A DNA stretch of 64,000 nt from Orientallactaga sibirica (lineage: Eukaryota; Chordata; Mammalia; Rodentia; Dipodidae): NCBI GenBank assembly GCA_036365145.1, contig JAEOAD010000005.1, forward strand, positions 4,253,501 to 4,317,500. Reading direction: 5' to 3'. The notes below the pieces were generated by a model, which searched no databases, was not told the DNA's origin, and saw nothing but the letters and a program-made list of their open reading frames with translations. Shown in pieces: positions 58,508 to 64,000 of this stretch. Position 1 is the stretch's first letter, and every line of letters begins with the position of its first letter. The position numbers and the translations under genes were made by a program.

Positions 58508-60168
58508 ACTATTGGAACATCTTATGGTATGGATAGAATTAGCCTCACAGTCATCACTAGCCATGCTTGAGAGCACAGAGCTCCTTAGTGGCAGGTGCAG
58601 AATCCAAAGGCGACTTGGAATCGTATTACTTAGGACTGTGACTCAAGATCATCTGTCACTTGAAATTATTTAGAATTGGAAGATATAGGTAGGAATTATG
58701 AAGGATGAGGAAATGATAGAATGTGAGCCACTACTTCCTAGATAAAATTTTGGCAAAAATCTCCCCTTCCAGCTGCATCATACTCATATTAGGTGAACTG
58801 AGAAATTTCTAGGATCACAGCTTCCTGACTGTAAAGTGAATGTCGTCCTTCTCCTGAAGAGACATGTCATGATCAATATTACCCTATGTTGAACAATTCT
58901 GTGCTTAATTCCAAAGATGCATCTTCCAACTTAATTCCATTTGATTTATTCACTTTCCTTTTCCTCTTATTCAGATTGTTTTATTTAAAAATGTACATAG
59001 CAGAAGAAGTCTTCAAAAGGAAGCAGCTGCTCTAAATGCCTTCAGAGAGATATTTATTCTGCAAAGCCACTCAAGAGACTAACCAGCCTATTGAAGGATT
59101 AGGAAAGGGTATGGTCTGTGTGCTCCCAAGGCGGGGGGCGGTCTCACAGTCATTAAAGCTCTGCGCTCTGCTTTCCTCTAACATTTATAGAAGCTGGAGA
59201 GGTATAAAGGCAGCATATGAGCTTGAAGCAAAAAGAGAATTTTAACATGAATAGGTCAAGGGTGCTGACTCACCCTAACATCTCAGGGAGGAATACTTAA
59301 ATCCAACTGCCAGCAGCTTTGAAAAGGTTAATACCTGGTAGAGAGCTAGAGGGTAGAAATCTATGGTCAGGAGTGGCCACCAGGCAACATCTAGTGTCAT
59401 TATTATCCCAAATGACATTCCTCTGTTCCTGTGCCAATGCAGTTAACAATTGTCATCATAGGGAAGAACCAGAACTGGTGTGAAAACAGATGACACACAA
59501 ATTCTCAGAAAATCTCCACTCACTGTCAGAGGGACATGCACACCCCCACCCTTTACCTGTCTGCCTCTGGAGGAAAGGCCATTCATAAAAGACCATAGAT
59601 GGAACCTGTCCTCATTAGGGAATTTTCAAAAGCTTGTTCCAGGAATCCCAAAATACTGGCCTTAGAATGTTACAGCCTGACACCACAGAGCTGCAGCCTG
59701 GAGCCCTGGGGAGCAGACACTGACCAGGTGATGGACTTTGACCAACCAGGGGGACCCTCATCAGCACGACTATGATTTGCATGGCCCTTATGTGCATGGA
59801 AGAGATTCCATTCACACTAGTAATGAACAGTGGCTTACACTAGCCCTTCAGAACTGCACGTTGGCCAACACACAGTGCCCCACCCCAAAAAAAAAAACAC
59901 AAATTACATGCCAGGATACTGCATGCAAAGAAACTCACCTAAACCATTACAGGTATTTTTCCCAAATGGAGACCTCTGTGGCCCACTTCTTGTGCTATAG
60001 ATGGTACTATAATTACTGCCCAGCCTGTGGACTTCTTGAAATGCACTCAGTAAACTGCCCTTCCTATTTTGACCTAAGGGGTAAATTCACTTACCATCTG
60101 TCAATCCTTCCTCTTCTAGACTTGACACCTCGTCTATTATGGTTCTCTTTTTCACTTATATCTTTAGC
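58508..60168. other. intergenic; 186-codon open frame at 59738-60298
   Basis: The plus-strand frame 59738-60298 is Cys- and His-rich and ends inside the antisense LTR at 60169. I see no signal peptide, domain or codon evidence that it is real; it crosses an A-run that would be read as Lys. Otherwise nothing is recognised. Confidence 0.3.
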
Positions 60169-60596
60169 TGTCGCCTCTATAAGGTTCGGGAGTGACCATG
60201 ACCATGCAAACCACTCTGAGGCAAAGATGAAAGCTTTTATTCAGGAAAAGCACGAGCTGCCAGGGCTGACTCTCAAGAGCAGAGCACAGCCCAACTGAGT
60301 TTGCAGATAGTGGACTTTACAGGACTTTATAGGGGAAGGTGAGAAAGGAAAAAAGCGGAATAAGAAAGCTTCCTTTAGGGGAGATCTAGGATAACTAGGC
60401 TGTGACACCAGAATAGTGACCAGCTGACTTACAAGATAAGGGGGCAGGAAACCATGACCTGGGGGCATTGTTTGGCAAGGAGGGGATAATGGCTGGGCGG
60501 TTTCTTAAGGAATGTGGATAATCCACTTCCTCATGTCCCTGTAGCCCTTCTGCTGTCCTTGGTGACCCCATTTTGGGAGCCTGTCCTGACCTAACA
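60169..60596 (-). mobile_element. LTR candidate with TATA box and polyA signal
   Basis: On the minus strand the element runs TGTTAGG...GGCGACA (428 bp). It has CCCCTATAAAGTCC (plus 60325-60331 is the TATA core) and, about 85 bp on, GAATAAAAGC (plus 60236-60241), then a ~70-bp U5-like end. Just upstream on the minus strand lies a G-rich purine run (plus 60601-60613) of the sort that primes plus-strand synthesis, so this may be a 3' LTR. No target duplication is visible and I do not recognise internal viral sequence to the right. Family unknown. Confidence 0.6.
60325..60331 (-). promoter_or_regulatory. TATA box of the LTR
   Basis: TATAAAG on the minus strand, placed about 85 bp before the AATAAA signal within the LTR candidate. 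Confidence 0.5.
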
Positions 60597-61281
60597 GCCT
60601 CCTCCCCCCAAGGGTTGAGAGGATGACTTGCAAGTTTTATCTCTTCCACATCTTCTTGGCCATGAGTAAAATCACCTGCATTGCTTGCTCACTGCTTGGT
60701 CTTGTTATTGGATCCATAATTTCAAGAAGGATGAAGAATCCAGTTGACAAGCAAAAACTTTTAACAAAGTATAACATAGACAAGGACTTTGAACAAAGGG
60801 CTTATCAGAAAATATTTAAAATGAAGAACCTACTTGTGATAAGAAACCTGAATGCATTTGCAAATTTTTCAGAATTGGTTTCTAGATTTCCCTTGAAAAG
60901 GGGCTAATAGGTAATAGGAAATGCAACTTTATCAACCATTTAGGAAAGAAAGGTTTCTTGAGCCAATAGCTTTAACCTTCAAGGGTCTCCTCAAGCAAGG
61001 TACAAATCACAGTGATATTTTGAATGCTGGTCCCCAAACCCCCAATGGCCATCAACTACTCCACAGCTTTTAGAGAATTAAAGCCTTAAGGATGTCTATG
61101 ATGAAGTCAATTTCGTAACTACATTAAGCAATTGTTACCTTATATTTCAGTAGCTCTTGACAGATGACAAAGGAGATATAATGCATCCTCATCTTCTCGT
61201 ACAATCTGAAAGCGAGAGAAGACAAGAGCCATTTGCTATCTTAGTTTTACTGATTAGGAAATTGAAGCTTAGAAAATTCAC
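60597..61281. other. intergenic, nothing recognised
   Basis: A 94-codon plus-strand frame (60623-60907) starts with a hydrophobic stretch and is Lys-rich later. I do not recognise it and there is no supporting context. The stretch 61235-61280 resembles an inverted MIR core weakly. Confidence 0.3.
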
Positions 61282-61591
61282 ATGATTTCATTCCGTTTCT
61301 GATAGCAATTATCATCCATGGAACTCTGGTTTTCTGCACAGTCGACATTATGACTTATTATAATTATTCCTTTTTGAATGAAATCTACCACATACTTTTT
61401 ATATCATGTGAAACTTCAGCTACCATCTCAATTCAAATGATTTCATTCAGTTTCTGATGGTAATTGTCATCCATGGAACTCTGGTTTGCTGTGCAGTCGA
61501 CATTATGACTTATTATAATTATTGCCTTTGAATGAAATCTACCACATACTTCTTAGATCATGTGAAGCTTCAGTTACCATTTAAAGTGTCA
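61282..61591 (+). repeat. 155-bp tandem duplication, two copies
   Basis: ATGATTTCATT... at 61282 is repeated at 61437. Shared blocks include ATCCATGGAACTCTGG, CAGTCGACATTATGACTTAT and GAATGAAATCTACCACATAC. The copies differ by substitutions and small indels, about 88% identical by eye, so the event is old relative to the 3.25-kb duplication. Confidence 0.93.
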
Positions 61592-61782
61592 CGAATCCCA
61601 AGTACTCGACAGTAGGGAGACCACAGACTAGTTTCACACACTTGGATATCTCACAAGTACTTCAAGTTCATGTTCAAAACTAGATTCATTCCAAACAGGC
61701 TCCTTCCTAAGTACTCTCTTGTTAAACAAGAGAAATAGTGGCAAAGAAAGGTCTTCCCAATGTAGCCCAGTGCTATCCATAC

Positions 61783-61833
61783 TCTCTCTTCCCCCCCCTT
61801 CTCTCCCTCTCTCTGTCTCTCTCTCTCTCTCTC
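61783..61833. repeat. (CT)n/C-run low-complexity tract
   Basis: Pyrimidine-only stretch with a C10 run and (TC)n. Confidence 0.9.
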
Positions 61834-62894
61834 AGAAGTTGTGAAGTATAACAGTTATGCCACTCTGTATCAACTCATACCCCTGGATGTTTACACATGG
61901 TGTTCCCTCAATTTTTTAAAGGGTGTGTGTACCTGAAACTTGATAGGCATGCCGTATGTTGGATGAGCCTGTTCTGAGCAGATAGTTTTTCATTAAAAAA
62001 AAAAAAATACTTCAAGGATAATACAGAGGGTCCCCATATGCCTTACAGTTTCCTTTGTTGCTAATATAAAATATTAGTGCTGACACAAAACACACAGCTC
62101 TCATCTCAATGGGAATAAGAGATAGCTGATTCGCGAGCTGATCACCATCCAGGAACACAGTTTTAGGTTACCTCAATTATTTCTATTTTCCAATATGTTA
62201 ACAATTTTATGACAATTTTAGGTACAAAACAAAAGAAGGTCATAAACCAAGCACTTTTCAAATGCGTTGGTGGTAACATCATTGGCAGGTTACAGTGAAA
62301 CAGGGCAATTTCTGTTACGGAATTCAAACGCTATCTGATGACATTCTTAGCCTTTGGGTTGGTGGAAGTTGGTGGTCTGTTAGTACATTTCAAAAAGGCT
62401 TTACCCAGTCACCTCAGAGTCACAAGCATGTGAGATCAGACAAAGACGTGGTTAATAAATAGCTATTAAGAGGACTAAAGATAGCCCAAGATAGCTTGGC
62501 TCTTTGTCTGCACCATTCCATTTCTCCACAATCGCAGTTCTATCCATCAGTCAGGCTGTTTGAAGTAGGCACAGTTGCTTTTCAGGAAATTTGGTTCACA
62601 TCAGCATAGTGTTTTTGCTACAACTTATGCAAAATGACTGGCTTCTATTAACTGAAGCCTGTATTTTATTCAAAGTTCCTCCACTTTCACCAAATGTCTG
62701 TTGCCTGATAGAGTTCTGACATGGATTAGGAGCAAGATAGCTTTGTCGTGATAGGCACTCAGCTAGGGACTGGCCCGCAGAGGCACGGATGCTGGCAGGA
62801 CTAGAACCCAGCCTCATCCAGTCTTACCCAAGATGGCTGCAACAACTCCCTTCTAAAGGCTCCTTAGCAAAAGCAGCTTTTGTTTCTTTCTCAG
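61834..62894. other. intergenic, nothing recognised
   Basis: No gene or repeat recognised. Confidence 0.3.
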
Positions 62895-63338
62895 TGTTAC
62901 AGCGCAGGCCCCGTGGGTGCCCTTCCTGAGCCCGGGTTTGTCTTGGCCCAACAACCTATCAGGTTTCTCCCTGCGAGGGGAGCCGTGATGAGACTCTGTA
63001 ATTGGATGTCTGGTTCCTCCAAATGGGCCTGAGGCACATGGGAAGTCCCAGCTCTCCTTTTCTCCCCTCTAGAGAAGCTTCCTCCCCAAAAGAGTCTTTT
63101 CCCCATGTGAGGGCAATTTTCTCAATTTCTTCTCCGGCTTTCCAGTCTGGCTGGGAAGGAAGAGAACTCCTTTTGTTTGGGGAGCTTTCCTGATTGGCTT
63201 TCCCTCTGTTTTCACTCTCTCTAAAATAAGTTTCCTAACTTATCGTTCTCTGAGTCTGTGTTTTCAGAGAGCCCACTCCCTCATCAACCACGTTAGACCT
63301 CCGCGTCATAACCTCGCAGGCCATAAGTGGCTGTTACA
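62895..63338 (+). mobile_element. possible LTR, weak
   Basis: Bounded by TGTTACAG at the left and GGCTGTTACA at the right (444 bp), with a GC-rich start, a CTAAAATAAG word near 63220 where a polyadenylation signal would sit, and a T/G/C-rich end. The flanks TTTCTCAG (62887-62894) and TTTCTTAG (63340-63347) are 7/8 alike but offset by one base from the CA end. No clear TATA box. Confidence 0.35.
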
Positions 63339-63464
63339 ATTTCTTAGATTCTCTATTTTCGTTTGGGGGAGAAGTGGTCAGGTGTTTTATGGAGCATCCC
63401 TCAGTTTGGGCTTATCTGAGCTCTCTCATAGCTATACTGTTCCTATGGGTTCTTCAGAGAAAGA

Positions 63465-63512
63465 TGAAAGAATTAAATAATAATAATAATTTCTATTATA
63501 TAATAACAATGT
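63465..63512. repeat. (AAT)n-rich tract
   Basis: AATAATAATAAT followed by an imperfect A/T run. Confidence 0.85.
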
Positions 63513-63668
63513 TACTACCAGTGTGAGTTATCACTGCTGATCTTGATCTCGCCTGACTGGCAATAGTTGAGGGAGAATTAGTCAGGAGAACGTCCAAAAG
63601 AGGGAATAAAAGAGATATCCACCACCTGCCTGCTCCAACAGACCCAGAATTTAGAATACGATTCAGCC

Positions 63669-63703
63669 TCTCTCCCTCTCTCTCTTTCTCTCTCTGTCTC
63701 ACT
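63669..63703. repeat. (CT)n tract
   Basis: Pyrimidine run CTCTCTCCCTCTCTCTCTTT and continuation, directly before the LTR-like segment. Confidence 0.9.
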
Positions 63704-63704
63704 C

Positions 63705-64000
63705 CCACCTACCCCTTCTTGAGCCCAGACCAATCAGCTCTCTATCAGGCTCATTGAGTCTGAAGATAAAACCCACCACAATAAGGTTATAAATAGATCC
63801 TTACCAGGTGAGCAATGGTTTTTTTTTTTTTGGGGGTTGGGTTTCATCTTTCCTGAACTTCCAGGTCCCTGCTCTGGCAAGCCCCCTCATCTCTGAGATG
63901 GGGGCGGGGTCTACTTCCACTCCTGCCTCTCACAGGGCAGGAGACCTCTGAACTTTTCTTCTTTCTTCTCTTAAATCTAATAAAGTCACTGGAAGTCTTA
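63705..64000 (+). mobile_element. LTR-like segment running off the window
   Basis: Ordered retroviral promoter signals are present: CCAAT in GACCAATCAGCT (63730-63734), TATAAATA (63788-63795) and AATAAA (63979-63984), with about 180 bp between TATA and polyA signals. The layout fits a class I (gamma-like) LTR. The 5' end is not defined and the 3' end lies beyond the window, so a provirus or solo LTR cannot be told apart. Confidence 0.5.
63788..63795 (+). promoter_or_regulatory. TATA box of LTR-like segment
   Basis: TATAAATA 54 bp downstream of a CCAAT box, as in LTR U3 promoters. Confidence 0.45.

Noticed and set aside
59738..60298. 186-codon Cys/His-containing plus-strand frame
   Set aside because: Reads through an A-run and ends inside an antisense LTR. 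Considered as a retroviral envelope-like remnant but no fusion peptide, cleavage site or membrane-anchor pattern is visible.
60623..60907. 94-codon frame with hydrophobic N-terminus
   Set aside because: Looks like a possible signal/membrane segment, but length, composition and lack of context are compatible with chance.

Overview
This window is mammalian nuclear DNA with no protein-coding gene, rRNA gene or intact tRNA gene that I can support. The organism is a rodent, most likely a jerboa (Dipodoidea). The evidence is a dense set of rodent SINEs: B2-like elements whose heads read GGGCTGGAGAGATGGCTTAG and whose bodies contain CCAGATGCACAAGGGGGCAC, B1-like elements with the antisense head TTTTTCGAGGTAGGGT, and B4/ID-like elements. 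The same window also carries old mammal-wide repeats (MIR, MLT1/MaLR). The jerboa call rests on remembered SINE consensus forms and was not checked by search. Every open reading frame in the window looks like chance or repeat-derived coding.

Layout. 0-7.2 kb: AT-rich sequence with an antisense LINE-1 ORF2 relic broken up by B1, B2, B4/ID-like and LTR-like insertions. 7.2-9.7 kb: a 2.5-kb minisatellite of about 70 copies of a 36-bp unit, CpG-dense, G-run-rich and open in frames on both strands; this is the most striking object here. 9.7-19.9 kb: a probable decayed endogenous retrovirus leader/gag relic (about 11.1-12.8 kb), L1 and MIR fragments, and a stack of one solo LTR and two B2 SINEs all inserted at the same short target word (15.8-16.75 kb). 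19.9-26.4 kb: a 3.25-kb head-to-tail duplication whose ends both fall inside B2 SINEs. 26.4-47 kb: intergenic DNA with SINEs, L1 3' ends, a MIR and a 2-kb unit flanked by two related LTR-like repeats (37.7-39.9 kb). 47.6-49.1 kb: an L1 derivative that passes from ORF1/ORF2-start directly to the 3' UTR. 49-60 kb: MLT1-like relics, a clean 5'-truncated L1 with target-site duplications, and an extremely AT-rich tract (57 kb). 60-64 kb: three LTR candidates with promoter or polyadenylation signals, and a 155-bp tandem duplication.

No genes act together here. The window reads as a gene desert shaped by retrotransposition, tandem duplication and minisatellite growth. The observations most worth following are the minisatellite (structure, CpG density, polarity of variants), the repeated use of one insertion site, and the SINE-bounded duplication. 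I found no convincing sign of a novel biological system.
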